A DNA stretch of 64,000 nucleotides, taken from Rhodococcus sp. 06-235-1A (GTDB lineage Bacteria; Actinomycetota; Actinomycetes; Mycobacteriales; Mycobacteriaceae). The notes beneath the pieces were generated by a model. It was not told the DNA's origin. It worked only from the letters and a program-made list of their open reading frames with translations, and did not search any database. The position numbers and the translations under genes were made by a program. Position 1 is the first letter of the stretch; the number at the start of each line of letters is the position of its first letter. This document shows positions 1 to 8,709 of the stretch, in pieces. The stretch spans positions 62,001-126,000 of the forward strand of contig NZ_NOYI01000027.1 in NCBI RefSeq assembly GCF_002258785.1. The letters run 5' to 3'.

Positions 1-515
1 CGATCGGCTCGGCGTCCAAGTCGTTCTGGGGCGGACTGCGCATCGGGTGGATCAGGGCGCACCCGTCGCTGGTATCCCAGCTCGCAGGTTCGCGGGCGGC
101 GCACGACCTCGGCACGTCGATCATGGATCAGTTGGCGTCGTCGTTCTTGCTGCAGGACGCCGAACCCGCACTCGAGCTCCGCCGATCGCAACTGCGTGAA
201 CGTCGTGACGTACTCGAGGACGCTCTGGCCGAGCATCTTCCGGACTGGCGCTATCGCCGCTCCGAGGGCGGTATGTCGCTGTGGTTGCAGCTGCCTGCAC
301 CGGTGTCGAGTGCACTCGCCGCCACCGCTCCGGCATTCGGAGCGGTGCTGGCGGCAGGACCGCGATTCGGCGTCGAGGGTGCGTTCGAGCGCTATCTCAG
401 GTTGCCGTACACCCGTGAGCCGCAAGAGCTTCGGGCCGCTGTCGCCGCAACGGCCGGGGCGTACCGAGCACTCGCCCCCAGCGCCGAATCGGAACAGCCG
501 GCTCTGGTGTTCTGA
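1..515 (+). CDS. MocR/PdxR-type transcriptional regulator, C-terminal part (5' end outside window)
   Basis: Only the last 170 or so codons are present, read from base 3. The visible part is the end of a fold-type I aminotransferase domain. It contains the PLP-lysine region SASKSFWGGLRIGW followed by the small-domain signature GGMSLWLQLP. In actinobacteria this domain most often sits behind a GntR winged helix (MocR family), where it senses PLP or an amino-acid adduct, but a free aminotransferase cannot be excluded because the N-terminus is missing. The gene ends 12 nt before the convergent racemase gene. Confidence 0.75.
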   Translation, partial: IGSASKSFWGGLRIGWIRAHPSLVSQLAGSRAAHDLGTSIMDQLASSFLLQDAEPALELRRSQLRERRDVLEDALAEHLPDWRYRRSEGGMSLWLQLPAPVSSALAATAPAFGAVLAAGPRFGVEGAFERYLRLPYTREPQELRAAVAATAGAYRALAPSAESEQPALVF

Positions 516-526
516 CGCGCAGGCGG

Positions 527-1603
527 TTACACCCAGACCGACGCGATGTCGGTGGCGGTGGACGGCGGTGGCGTCGGAACTCCGTTTTCGGTGCGGGAGA
601 ATCGCGGTGCCGGACGGTGTTGCGTGACGCCGCCGACGTCGATGAGTGAGTCGCGATCCTTCATGTGCGGGTGGTTCGGAGCTTCGGCGAAGGTGAGGAC
701 CGGCGATACGCAGGCGTCGGTGCCGTCGAAGATCGCGGCCCATTCGTCGCGGGTCTTCGACAGGAATGTCGAGGTGAACTTCTCGCGCAGTTCCGGCCAA
801 CGCGACTTGTCCATCTGCGATGGCAGATCCGTATCGGAGAGGCCGAGTCCGGTGAGCAGCTGAGCGTAGAACTGCGGCTCGAGCGAGCCGACTGCCATGT
901 ACTGGCCGTCGGAGGTCTCGTAGGTGTCGTAGAACGGCGCGCCGGTGTCGAGCAGGTTGGTGCCGCGGTCGTCGCTCCACGCTCCGACTCCGCGCCACGA
1001 CCAGATCATGTGCGAGAGTGCGGCCGTGCCGTCGACCATGGCCGCGTCGACCACCTGGCCCTGCCCGGAGTTCTGTCGCTCGTAGAGCGCCGCCATGATG
1101 CCGAAGACGAGGAACATCGAGCCGCCACCGAAGTCGCCGACCATGTTCAGCGGCGGCACCGGGCGCTCTCCCGCACGGCCGATGGCGTTGAGGACGCCGG
1201 TGACGGAGATGTAGTTGATGTCGTGGCCTGCGGTCTGTGCCCAGGGGCCTTCCTGGCCCCAGCCGGTCATGCGGCCGTAGACCAAGCGCGGGTTGCGGGC
1301 CAAGGCGTCGTCGGGTCCGAGTCCGAGTCGCTCGGTGACACCGGGGCGGAATCCCTCGATCAGCACGTCGGCGCGCTCGACGAGGCCGAGAACCTTCTCG
1401 ATGTCGGCGGGGTCCTTGAGGTTCGCCTCGACGATGGTGCGACTGCGCAGTTGATGGTCGTGCGGAGAGACCTGCCCGGCGCGTTGGATGCGAACGACGT
1501 CCGCGCCGAGGTCGGCCAGGAGCAGTGCGGCGTGCGGGCCGGGCCCGATGCCTGCGAGTTCGACGACGCGGAGCCCTGCGAGCGGTCCACCAGTGTTCGA
1601 CAC
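527..1603 (-). CDS. mcr: Alpha-methylacyl-CoA racemase (CaiB/BaiF family)
   Basis: A 358-residue CoA-transferase-fold enzyme that inverts the 2-methyl centre of branched acyl-CoA thioesters, as needed for beta-oxidation of methyl-branched fatty acids or sterol side chains. The catalytic set known from the mycobacterial enzyme is visible: His127 and Asp128 in AGHDINYIS, Asp157 in MVGDFGGGSM, and Glu242 in LEPQFY. The length matches the family (about 360). The start is GTG, with a GAGG ribosome site about 9 nt upstream. It is divergent from purT, so the short gap holds both promoters. Confidence 0.9.
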   Translation of the reverse strand: MSNTGGPLAGLRVVELAGIGPGPHAALLLADLGADVVRIQRAGQVSPHDHQLRSRTIVEANLKDPADIEKVLGLVERADVLIEGFRPGVTERLGLGPDDALARNPRLVYGRMTGWGQEGPWAQTAGHDINYISVTGVLNAIGRAGERPVPPLNMVGDFGGGSMFLVFGIMAALYERQNSGQGQVVDAAMVDGTAALSHMIWSWRGVGAWSDDRGTNLLDTGAPFYDTYETSDGQYMAVGSLEPQFYAQLLTGLGLSDTDLPSQMDKSRWPELREKFTSTFLSKTRDEWAAIFDGTDACVSPVLTFAEAPNHPHMKDRDSLIDVGGVTQHRPAPRFSRTENGVPTPPPSTATDIASVWV

Positions 1604-1699
1604 GTAATTTGCCTCGTTCCGACGTTGTGCGCTGCGATTGTGACAGGAGACTAACCTGTACTAGGTCGTCCAAGTAATGTGGGTGTGGATAATAAGGCT

Positions 1700-2896
1700 G
1701 TGACTGCCCCAGAACCCGTCCGTATCGGTACTCCGCTCACTCCAGGGGCGACCCGGGTGATGCTGCTCGGCTCGGGTGAGCTGGGCAAAGAGGTGATCAT
1801 CGCGTTCCAGCGCCTCGGCGTCGAGGTGATCGCCGTCGATCGCTACGACAATGCCCCTGGCCACCAGGTGGCGCATCATGCATTCACGATCGACATGAGC
1901 AACCCCGAAGAGCTTCTGGCGCTGATCGATTCGCAGCAGCCGGACTTCGTTGTCCCGGAGATCGAGGCCATTGCGACGGACGCGTTGGCCGAGGTGGAAG
2001 CCAGGGGCCGGACGGTGATCATTCCGACGGCACGGGCGACGCAGTTGACGATGAACCGTGAGGGCATCAGGCGTCTGGCTGCCGAGGAGCTCGGGCTGCC
2101 GACGTCGCCCTATGCCTTTGCCGATTCGCTGGGCCAGGTTCGAGAAGCATTGTCCACCATTGGTTTCCCTGCCGTCATCAAGCCCGTCATGTCGTCGTCG
2201 GGCAAAGGGCAGTCCGTCGTGCGCAGCGAGGACGATGTCGAGGCCGCGTGGGAGTACGCGTTGAAGGGTGGCCGCGTCGATCTCGGCCGTGTCATCGTCG
2301 AGGGATTCGTCGATTTCGATTACGAGATAACTCTTCTGACTGTGCGCGGGGTGGATGGAACAGCGTTCTGCGAGCCGATCGGCCACCTGCAGGAGTCCGG
2401 TGACTACGTCGAATCCTGGCAGCCGCAACCGATGTCCGACGCGGCCCTGGCCGGTGCGCGCGATGTTGCCGAGCGAATCACGACGGCACTGGGTGGGAGC
2501 GGATTGTTCGGCGTCGAGCTGTTCGTCCAGGGCGACAACGTGTATTTCTCCGAGGTCAGTCCGCGGCCACACGATACCGGCCTGGTAACGCTTCGTACGC
2601 AACGGTTCTCGGAGTTCGAGCTCCATGCCCGCGCCGTGCTCGGTCTGCCGATCGACACGGCGCTGCTCTCACCCGGTGCGTCGGCGGTGATCTACGGCGG
2701 CGTGGATGCGGACGGCGTTTCCTTCGAAGGCGTCGCCGATGCGTTGGCGGTTGCCGAGACCGACCTGCGCCTGTTCGGCAAGCCGACGAGCTTCGTCAGG
2801 CGTCGGATGGGCGTCGCGGTGTCGACGGCGTCGGACATCGAGACGGCACGAAGCCGAGCACGCGAGGCAGCAGGAAAGGTTCGTCCTGTCGTCTGA
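1700..2896 (+). CDS. purT: Formate-dependent phosphoribosylglycinamide formyltransferase PurT
   Basis: An ATP-grasp enzyme that uses formate and ATP to convert GAR to formyl-GAR in purine synthesis, the folate-independent alternative to PurN. Visible are the N-terminal nucleotide fold (GSGELGKE near residue 25), the ATP-grasp loop KPVMSSSGKG at 161-170 and the C-terminal EVSPRPHDTG metal-binding stretch. I chose the GTG at 1700 (398 aa) because the -10-like GATAAT lies 6 nt before it, as in leaderless actinobacterial genes, and the family alignment starts here. A GTG at 1679 would add 7 residues. In mycobacteria purT also sits beside a rhodanese and metZ, which here lie about 6 kb away. Confidence 0.93.
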   Translation: MTAPEPVRIGTPLTPGATRVMLLGSGELGKEVIIAFQRLGVEVIAVDRYDNAPGHQVAHHAFTIDMSNPEELLALIDSQQPDFVVPEIEAIATDALAEVEARGRTVIIPTARATQLTMNREGIRRLAAEELGLPTSPYAFADSLGQVREALSTIGFPAVIKPVMSSSGKGQSVVRSEDDVEAAWEYALKGGRVDLGRVIVEGFVDFDYEITLLTVRGVDGTAFCEPIGHLQESGDYVESWQPQPMSDAALAGARDVAERITTALGGSGLFGVELFVQGDNVYFSEVSPRPHDTGLVTLRTQRFSEFELHARAVLGLPIDTALLSPGASAVIYGGVDADGVSFEGVADALAVAETDLRLFGKPTSFVRRRMGVAVSTASDIETARSRAREAAGKVRPVV

Positions 2897-2920
2897 CCCG
2901 GCACAGGGCACACTGAGCTC

Positions 2921-3403
2921 ATGAGCGCGCTCGGAGAAATACTGGTCGGCCTGGTGATTCTGGTCGGCCTCGTCGGTATCGTCGTTCCCATTCTGCCCGG
3001 CACCATCCTGATCTTCGCTGCCGTCGCTGTCTGGGCGTGGCTCACCGGTGGAGCAGCCGCCTGGACGGTGTTCGCGGTCGCGACGGTGCTGCTGGTACTC
3101 AGCGGCGTCGTGAAGTACACGTGGCCGGGTCGGCGCATGCGGGAAGCGGGTGTGCCGATGCGATCGCTGATGATCGGCGGTCTACTCGGCATCGTCGGAT
3201 TTTTCGTCATCCCCGTCGTCGGGCTGTTCATCGGGTTCATCGCAGGGGTCTACGTCGCCGAAGTACCCAGGCACCGAAACCATTCCGAGGCCTGGCGATC
3301 GACCGTGCACGCCACCAAGGCCGCCGGGCTCTCCATACTGGTGGAACTGTTCGGTGCGTTGCTCGCCTCGGCGGTGTGGCTCGGGGGAGCCGTGCTCGTA
3401 TAG
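2921..3403 (+). CDS. DUF456 family membrane protein
   Basis: A 160-residue, very hydrophobic protein with about four membrane segments: near residues 8-28, 35-58, a glycine-rich segment near 88-112, and one at the C-terminus. The polar loop TWPGRRMREAG and the glycine-rich hairpin fit DUF456, a family of unknown function common in actinobacteria. A CACACT box 6 nt before the ATG suggests a leaderless start. It ends 1 nt before the convergent amidohydrolase gene. Confidence 0.8.
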   Translation: MSALGEILVGLVILVGLVGIVVPILPGTILIFAAVAVWAWLTGGAAAWTVFAVATVLLVLSGVVKYTWPGRRMREAGVPMRSLMIGGLLGIVGFFVIPVVGLFIGFIAGVYVAEVPRHRNHSEAWRSTVHATKAAGLSILVELFGALLASAVWLGGAVLV

Positions 3404-3404
3404 A

Positions 3405-4151
3405 TCAGGAGACGCGATACCAAGCCCGGGCATTGCCGTCGAGCACGGCAGGGAGGTCGCCACCGACAGCGTGGGTGATGATGTCGAGGTCGGTCTCCGA
3501 GAACGGACGTGGGGCTCGGGTGCCCGGTAGATCGGTGCCGAACATCAACGCCGCGGGGTTGACTCGATGGATCTGCTGCAGCGTGTCGGCGATGTCGAGA
3601 TCCACTCGACCGAATCCGGTTGCCTTGACGCGTACTCCGCGGTCGACGAGGTTCAGAAGGTACGGCAACCCCTGAGTGGACAAGCCCAGGTGATCGATGC
3701 TGACCGCCGGCAACTTCGCGAGGATGGGTTCGAGCGAGAGCAGCAGGGACGCATCGACGTACAGCTCGGCGTGCCATCCGACCAATTCGTGCACGCGACG
3801 TGCCTGCGTGGTGAGCATCTGAACGTCGGTCTCGCCGCGCTTGAGGTTGAATCGCATTCCGCGTACGCCTGCGTCGTGCAGCGCGACGATGTCCTCGTCG
3901 GAGCATTCCGGATCGATCTGAGTCACGCCCACCCAGCCGCGTCCCAGAGTCTCCAGTGCTGCCATCAGATAGGTCTGATCGGTGCCCTGGAACGATCCCG
4001 AGATCACCGCGCCGCCGGTGATGCCGAGCCCGTCGACGTCGTAGAGGTAGTTCGAGACGGTGTACGGATCGGGCAGGAAACCGTGGTTCTCGATGAGCGG
4101 AAACTTCGGGTCGATGATGTGTAGGTGGGCGTCGAACACGGCTCCCAGCAT
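3405..4151 (-). CDS. Amidohydrolase-2 family metal-dependent hydrolase
   Basis: A 248-residue TIM-barrel hydrolase of the amidohydrolase-2 type, similar to lactonases and decarboxylases acting on cyclic or aromatic acids. The metal-ligand motif DAHLHI is at residues 7-12. Later motifs are DHLG in mid-protein and FGTDLPG near residue 210, with the conserved Asp. Substrate unknown. It is divergent from the SMP-30 lactonase-like gene; pairs of these two families often work in sugar-acid or lactone catabolism, but that link is inference. Confidence 0.82.
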   Translation of the reverse strand: MLGAVFDAHLHIIDPKFPLIENHGFLPDPYTVSNYLYDVDGLGITGGAVISGSFQGTDQTYLMAALETLGRGWVGVTQIDPECSDEDIVALHDAGVRGMRFNLKRGETDVQMLTTQARRVHELVGWHAELYVDASLLLSLEPILAKLPAVSIDHLGLSTQGLPYLLNLVDRGVRVKATGFGRVDLDIADTLQQIHRVNPAALMFGTDLPGTRAPRPFSETDLDIITHAVGGDLPAVLDGNARAWYRVS

Positions 4152-4206
4152 GCCAGCTCACGCATTCGGCGTCGCGGCCACCGTGCTCGGTGTTTGAATT
4201 CGAAAC

Positions 4207-5076
4207 ATGAAACCGGAGACCACTGTCGTTCTCGACGGATACACCTACTTCGAATGTCCACGTTGGCACGAGGGGAGGGTCTGGGTATCGGACTTCTACT
4301 CCCACCGTGTCCTGTCCGCTCTCGAGGACGGGTCCGATGTGCGAGTCGAAGCCGAGGTACCCAATCAGCCGTCGGGCCTGGGTTGGTTGCCCGACGGCCG
4401 ACTGCTGATCGTGTCGATGCGCGACCACAAGCTGCTGCTGCGCGAGCACGACGGCTCGCTGACGGTGCATGCCGATCTGTCGACGTACGTGTCCGCGAAC
4501 CTCAACGACATGCTCGTGGACGCGCAGGGCCGCGCGTACATCGGGAACTTCGGGTTCGATCTGATGAACTTCGCCCCCGTCGAGACGGCCGATCTTATTC
4601 GCGTGGACCCCGACGGTTCTGCGCACGTCGTGGCCTCGGATCTGTACTTCCCCAACGGGATGGCATTCACCGCGTCGGGCGAACTGCTGGTGGACGAGAC
4701 GGTCGGCAACCGGGTCAGTGCCTTCGACATCGCCGAGGACGGTTCTCTGGGGGAGCGGCGTGACTGGGCGACGTTCGGCGAACTACCGTCGTCGACAGAT
4801 ATGGCGACGGCCCTGGGCGAGGTGAAGGTGGCCGCCGACGGATGCTGCATCGACACCGACGGCACGATGTGGATCGCCGACGCGCTCGGGCAGCGAGTGC
4901 TGCACGTTGCACAGGGCGGGGAGATCCTCCAGCAGCTCGATTTCGATCTCGGGGTCTTCGCCTGCGGACTCGGCGGATCCGACGGCCGCACGCTGTTCGT
5001 CTGCGCTGCACCGGATTTCAACGAGCATCAACGCAAAATCGAGACAGAGGGCAAGTTGTTGTCTGTTCGGGTGTAG
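4207..5076 (+). CDS. SMP-30/gluconolactonase-like beta-propeller hydrolase
   Basis: A 289-residue protein with the six-bladed propeller pattern of the SMP-30/gluconolaconase/LRE family, which opens sugar lactones using a divalent metal. Characteristic stretches are the N-terminal ECPRWHEGRVWVSDF, YFPNGMAFTASGELLVDET and the later DTDGTMWIADALGQRV. Family members bind metal through a Glu near the N-terminus and Asn/Asp residues in later blades, consistent with the Glu and Asn seen here. The next element downstream is a strong bidirectional hairpin. Confidence 0.85.
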   Translation: MKPETTVVLDGYTYFECPRWHEGRVWVSDFYSHRVLSALEDGSDVRVEAEVPNQPSGLGWLPDGRLLIVSMRDHKLLLREHDGSLTVHADLSTYVSANLNDMLVDAQGRAYIGNFGFDLMNFAPVETADLIRVDPDGSAHVVASDLYFPNGMAFTASGELLVDETVGNRVSAFDIAEDGSLGERRDWATFGELPSSTDMATALGEVKVAADGCCIDTDGTMWIADALGQRVLHVAQGGEILQQLDFDLGVFACGLGGSDGRTLFVCAAPDFNEHQRKIETEGKLLSVRV

Positions 5077-5086
5077 AGCGCTTCGC

Positions 5087-5134
5087 GCATGTGCACGAAA
5101 CTTCGTAGTGGGCTACGAAGTTTCGTGCACATGC
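5087..5134. terminator. 22-bp perfect inverted repeat, bidirectional terminator-like hairpin
   Basis: The left arm 5087-5108 and right arm 5113-5134 are perfectly complementary, with a 4-nt loop (TGGG). The element lies between the stop codons of the convergent SMP-30 gene and fprA, the usual place for a shared terminator. There is no T-run, as is common in actinobacterial terminators. Confidence 0.8.
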
Positions 5135-5145
5135 GGCGCAGCCGC

Positions 5146-6531
5146 TCAGGCCTTGTCGGGCTCGGAAGCCTTCAGCATGTCCTCACGCTCGACGACCTTC
5201 ACGCGCTCGCGGCCCTCGGGCTCACCGAGTGAACGCTCGTGCGCGTCGAGGCGGTACCAGCCGTCCCAGGTGGTGAAGGGAACCTGCTTGCCTTCGAGGA
5301 ACGATGTGACGGCATCCAGATCAGGCTCGGCCGCACCGACGAAGCTCGGTGCATCCTCGAGCAGGTTGGCGACCGTCTCGTTCGCGTCGCCCTTGGTGTG
5401 ACCGATGAGGCCGACGGGTCCGCGCTTGATCCAGCCGGTGACGTACGTGGCGGGAACGGGGGTGGTCGAGGACGGGGATTCGACGACGCGTCCGGCCTCG
5501 TTGGGGATGGTGCCTGCCTGCTCGTCGAACGGGAGCTGGCTGATGTTCTGGCTGAGGTAGCCGACGGCGCGGTAGACGGCCTGGACGTCCCAGTCGTTGT
5601 ACTTGCCGGTGCCCTTGACGTTGCCGGTGCCGTCGAGCTCGGTGCGCTCGGTGCGCAGACCCACGACCTTGCCGTCCTCACCGAGTACCTCGCTTGGCGA
5701 CTCGAAGAAGTGCAGGAACAGCTTGTGCGGGCGGCTGCCGACGTCGCGGATGGCCCAGTCCTGCAGGGTGTTGGCAACCATGTCGATCTGCTTGGAGCTG
5801 CGGCGGGCCTGCTCCGAGCCCTCGTCGTAGTCGATGTCCTCGGGGGAGACGATGACCTCGATGTTGGGGGAATGGTCGAGCTCGCGTAGCTCCAACGGGG
5901 TGAACTTTGCCTGAGCCGGTCCGCGGCGGCCGAACACGTGCACCTCGATGGCCTTGTTCGCCTTGAGGCCCTCGTAGACGTTGGCCGGGATTTCGGTGGG
6001 CAGCAGTTCGTCGCCGGTCTTGGCGAGGACGCGTGCGACGTCGAGAGCGACGTTTCCGACGCCGAGGACGGCGACCTTCTCGGCCTCGAGCGGCCAGGTG
6101 CGCGGCACGTCCGGGTGGCCGTCGTACCAGGACACGAAGTCGGCGGCGCCGTAGCTGCCCTCGAGGTCGATGCCGGGGATGTTCAGCGCGCGGTCCGCGT
6201 TGGCACCGGTGGAGAAGATGACGGCGTCGTAGAAGCGGCGCAGGTCGTCGAGGGTGATGTCGGTGCCGTAGTCGATGTTGCCGAGCAGGCGAACCTGCGG
6301 CTTGTCGAGCACCTTGTGCAGTGCGGTGATGATGCCCTTGATGCGCGGGTGGTCCGGGGCCACGCCGTAGCGGATCAGCCCGAACGGTGCAGGCATGCGC
6401 TCGAAGAGGTCGATGCTCACGCCCGGTCCGCTGACATTGTGGTCGGACTTCATGAGCGCGTCGGCGGCATAGATGCCGGCCGGTCCGGCACCGACGATGG
6501 CGACGCGGAGTGGACGAGTCTGATCAGTCAT
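5146..6531 (-). CDS. fprA: FprA-type ferredoxin/adrenodoxin-NADP+ reductase
   Basis: A 461-residue flavoprotein that moves electrons between NADPH and ferredoxin, typically to supply cytochromes P450 and Fe-S enzymes. The FAD motif AIVGAGPAGIYAA is at residues 11-23, and the NADP motif VLGVGNVALDVARVL is in mid-protein; the length is close to mycobacterial FprA (456). I took the ATG at 6531 because the protein begins MTDQTRPLRV and an AAGAAGG ribosome site precedes it. The frame extends to 6663, but that stretch has no family similarity. Confidence 0.93.
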   Translation of the reverse strand: MTDQTRPLRVAIVGAGPAGIYAADALMKSDHNVSGPGVSIDLFERMPAPFGLIRYGVAPDHPRIKGIITALHKVLDKPQVRLLGNIDYGTDITLDDLRRFYDAVIFSTGANADRALNIPGIDLEGSYGAADFVSWYDGHPDVPRTWPLEAEKVAVLGVGNVALDVARVLAKTGDELLPTEIPANVYEGLKANKAIEVHVFGRRGPAQAKFTPLELRELDHSPNIEVIVSPEDIDYDEGSEQARRSSKQIDMVANTLQDWAIRDVGSRPHKLFLHFFESPSEVLGEDGKVVGLRTERTELDGTGNVKGTGKYNDWDVQAVYRAVGYLSQNISQLPFDEQAGTIPNEAGRVVESPSSTTPVPATYVTGWIKRGPVGLIGHTKGDANETVANLLEDAPSFVGAAEPDLDAVTSFLEGKQVPFTTWDGWYRLDAHERSLGEPEGRERVKVVEREDMLKASEPDKA

Positions 6532-6650
6532 GTGCAGCGAGCTACCTTCTTCGAGGGAAGTGCGGACACCCCAGCATAAATTAAGGACAACCTGAGCTGG
6601 GGCAGTGGGCAAACTTGCCGGATTTCCCGGTTTCCGGTAGGAATTGCTCT

Positions 6651-6725
6651 GTGCGCACGACATACCTGGTTCGACGGTTCACCGTCGACTTCTGTCGTAC
6701 CTGCACCAACATGTGTTGTCGGTGA
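6651..6725 (+). CDS. Cys-rich leader peptide ahead of TauD-type dioxygenase
   Basis: A 24-codon ORF starting at GTG, reading (M)RTTYLVRRFTVDFCRTCT then NMCCR and a stop. It has four Cys codons, two of them adjacent just before the stop. It shares the pattern RR-x2-VD-x-CR-x5-C with the leader at 24277-24369. A TAGGAA box ends 7 nt before the GTG, so the transcript may be leaderless. Such Cys-codon ORFs act as cysteine-responsive attenuators upstream of sulfur genes in mycobacteria; by position this one would control the dioxygenase at 6828. Translation is inferred. Confidence 0.6.
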   Translation: MRTTYLVRRFTVDFCRTCTNMCCR

Positions 6726-6827
6726 CCTGACCCGACGCCCTTCCCCTCCCTGAACAGGACGGGACCCCTCTCTCGACGGCAGCGTTGCCGCAGATCAGCG
6801 CCCTGCCGTGCACGGATTCGAGGACAC

Positions 6828-7688
6828 ATGACCACCCTGGAACAGACCGCCACTCTCACGCTCGACAAGCTCGGCCCGTCGTTCGGAGCCGAGGTCATCG
6901 GGCTCGACGTCGCGTCGGCGTCCGATGCTCAGATTCATGCCGTACGCCGAGCGCTCGTCGACCACAAGGTTCTGGTGCTGCGCGGGCAGACGCTCGACGA
7001 CGCGGCACACGTCGAATTCGGCCGTCGTCTCGGCGACCTCACGGCCGGCCACCCGGTACACGACAGCGGCCACGTCGCTCCCGAGGTCTACGCGCTCGAC
7101 AGTCAGGACAACGGTTTCGCCGACGTCTGGCACACCGACGTCACGTTCATGGAACGTCCGCCGATGGGCTCGATCCTGCGGCCCGTCGTCCTGCCACCGC
7201 ACGGCGGCGACACCAACTGGGCCGACAGTCAGCTCGCCTACGAGTCGCTGTCCGCACCCGTTCGCCGAATGATCGACGGGCTGACGGCGATTCACGACGG
7301 CAACCGCGAATTCGGTTACTACCTCGCGCAGAAGCGCGGCGGAAAAGGGAATGTGTGGGACGGCAAGGAAGTCACCGCGCTGGTTCCCGTCGAACATCCC
7401 GTCGTGCGGGTCCATCCGGAAACCGGCCGCAAGGGGCTCTTCGTCAATCCGGGTTTCACCTCGCACATCGTGGGGGTGTCGGAGGCCGAGAGTCGCGGCA
7501 TCCTGGATCTGCTGTACGCGCACCTGACCAAGCCCGAACACATCGTGCGGCACCGCTGGCGGCTGGGCGATCTGGTGCTGTGGGACAACCGCAGCACCTC
7601 GCACTACGCCAATCGCGACTACGGCACCGAGCATCGCAAGATGCACCGCATCACGTTGCGAGGAGACATTCCCGTCGGACCCCGATAG
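6828..7688 (+). CDS. TauD/TfdA-family Fe(II)/2-oxoglutarate dioxygenase
   Basis: A 286-residue dioxygenase of the taurine/alkylsulfate group, which oxidises the carbon bearing sulfur and so releases sulfite or sulfate. The facial triad is complete: His102 and Asp104 in WHTDVTF, and His259 in TSHYANRDY. Arg270 or Arg274 probably binds 2-oxoglutarate. The ATG has a GAGGA site about 7 nt upstream. The Cys-rich leader ORF 103 nt upstream and the nearby metZ support a role in sulfur supply. The exact substrate (taurine, other sulfonate or alkylsulfate) cannot be read from the sequence. Confidence 0.88.
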   Translation: MTTLEQTATLTLDKLGPSFGAEVIGLDVASASDAQIHAVRRALVDHKVLVLRGQTLDDAAHVEFGRRLGDLTAGHPVHDSGHVAPEVYALDSQDNGFADVWHTDVTFMERPPMGSILRPVVLPPHGGDTNWADSQLAYESLSAPVRRMIDGLTAIHDGNREFGYYLAQKRGGKGNVWDGKEVTALVPVEHPVVRVHPETGRKGLFVNPGFTSHIVGVSEAESRGILDLLYAHLTKPEHIVRHRWRLGDLVLWDNRSTSHYANRDYGTEHRKMHRITLRGDIPVGPR

Positions 7689-7722
7689 TGCCCGGCCCGT
7701 CGGATCGAGGAAGATTGGCCGC

Positions 7723-8250
7723 ATGGCGTCGTGGAGTGAACGTAGGCAGCAGTGGGTCGACAGTCGTGAGGAAGCGCGAAACAACGCGTCGAAGGCCGCT
7801 GCCGACTCCGGTGAGCAGCGTCCACCGAACGCGTGGCCGTTCATCATCGCCGCGGGCATCGTCGTGGTTCTGCTCGTCGGCATCTTCGCAGCGTCGAAGT
7901 TCGCCCCCGCCGAGAACAACGTGACGCAGGCGCAGCTGCTCACCGACGCCGTCGACGGATTCCTCGAAGCACAGAACACCGGCGATGCGGATCTGTTGCG
8001 CGAGAACACCTGCTTCGACCAGGTTGCGCTCCTCGTTCCCGGCGACGACGCGCAGTACCGAACCGATCGAGCAGGCGAGGTCGAGCGCAACGGCGAGACG
8101 TCCATCGACGGGGTGCCGTCGGAGTACGAGGTCAACGGCGACCGCGGTGTGGTGAAGGTCCCGCTGAAGGAAGAGAAATCCGGAGTGCAGACCGACGATC
8201 AGTGGAAGTTCGTCCGCGTCGACGACAAGTGGCTGGTGTGCAATGTGTGA
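7723..8250 (+). CDS. Single-pass membrane protein with small extracytoplasmic domain
   Basis: 175 residues: a charged N-terminus, one strong membrane helix at about residues 43-61 (WPFIIAAGIVVVLLVGIFAA), then an outside domain beginning LLTDAVDGFLEAQNTGDADLL. That helical start followed by strands looks like the NTF2-like DUF4878 folds common in actinobacterial membrane proteins; this is inference. A GAGGAAGA ribosome site precedes the ATG. It ends 46 nt before the rhodanese gene and may share its transcript. Function not recognised. Confidence 0.75.
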   Translation: MASWSERRQQWVDSREEARNNASKAAADSGEQRPPNAWPFIIAAGIVVVLLVGIFAASKFAPAENNVTQAQLLTDAVDGFLEAQNTGDADLLRENTCFDQVALLVPGDDAQYRTDRAGEVERNGETSIDGVPSEYEVNGDRGVVKVPLKEEKSGVQTDDQWKFVRVDDKWLVCNV

Positions 8251-8295
8251 TGGCGTGTGTGATGTCGAAACAGCGAGTGACGGAAGGCTGATCAA

Positions 8296-8709
8296 GTGAC
8301 CTACGCAGGTGACATAACCCCGGAAGCTGCCTGGGAGTTGTTGCAGAGCAACCCCGAGGCCGTGCTCGTGGACGTTCGGACGCGCGCCGAGTGGCAGTAC
8401 GTCGGAGTGCCTGACACGTCCGGAATCGACCGCCCCACGCACTTGATCGAATGGGTCAGCTTCCCCGACGGTGCCCGGAACACGAACTTCGTCGAGGACT
8501 TGAAAGCCGCAGGCGTGGATGGCGATCGACCGGTGGTGTTCCTGTGCCGCTCCGGTCAGCGATCCATCGGTGCTGCCGAAGCCGCGACGGCTGCAGGAAT
8601 CGGTCCGTCCTACAACGTGCTCGACGGTTTCGAAGGTGCCACCGATGCCGACGGTCATCGCGGAGCCACGGGTTGGCGTGCGGTCGGGTTGCCGTGGAGG
8701 CAGTCGTGA
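8296..8709 (+). CDS. Rhodanese-domain protein next to metZ
   Basis: A 137-residue single rhodanese domain. Asp26 lies in VLVDVRTRAEW and the active-site loop is Cys84-RSGQRS, so it should carry a persulfide. The GTG start is preceded by GGAAGG. The stop codon overlaps the metZ start (GTGA), so the two are translationally coupled. The same rhodanese-metZ pair occurs in mycobacteria, which suggests sulfur transfer or sulfide delivery to homocysteine synthesis, though the partner reaction is not proven. Confidence 0.88.
   Translation: MTYAGDITPEAAWELLQSNPEAVLVDVRTRAEWQYVGVPDTSGIDRPTHLIEWVSFPDGARNTNFVEDLKAAGVDGDRPVVFLCRSGQRSIGAAEAATAAGIGPSYNVLDGFEGATDADGHRGATGWRAVGLPWRQS

Noticed and set aside
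3250..4626. Long minus-strand frame across the amidohydrolase and SMP-30 genes
   Set aside because: Arginine-rich shadow with no family similarity that crosses two well-supported genes.
8250..8292. Short ORF MACVMSKQRVTEG between the membrane protein and rhodanese genes
   Set aside because: One Cys codon near the start only, no ribosome site or -10 box, and none of the leader patterns seen elsewhere.
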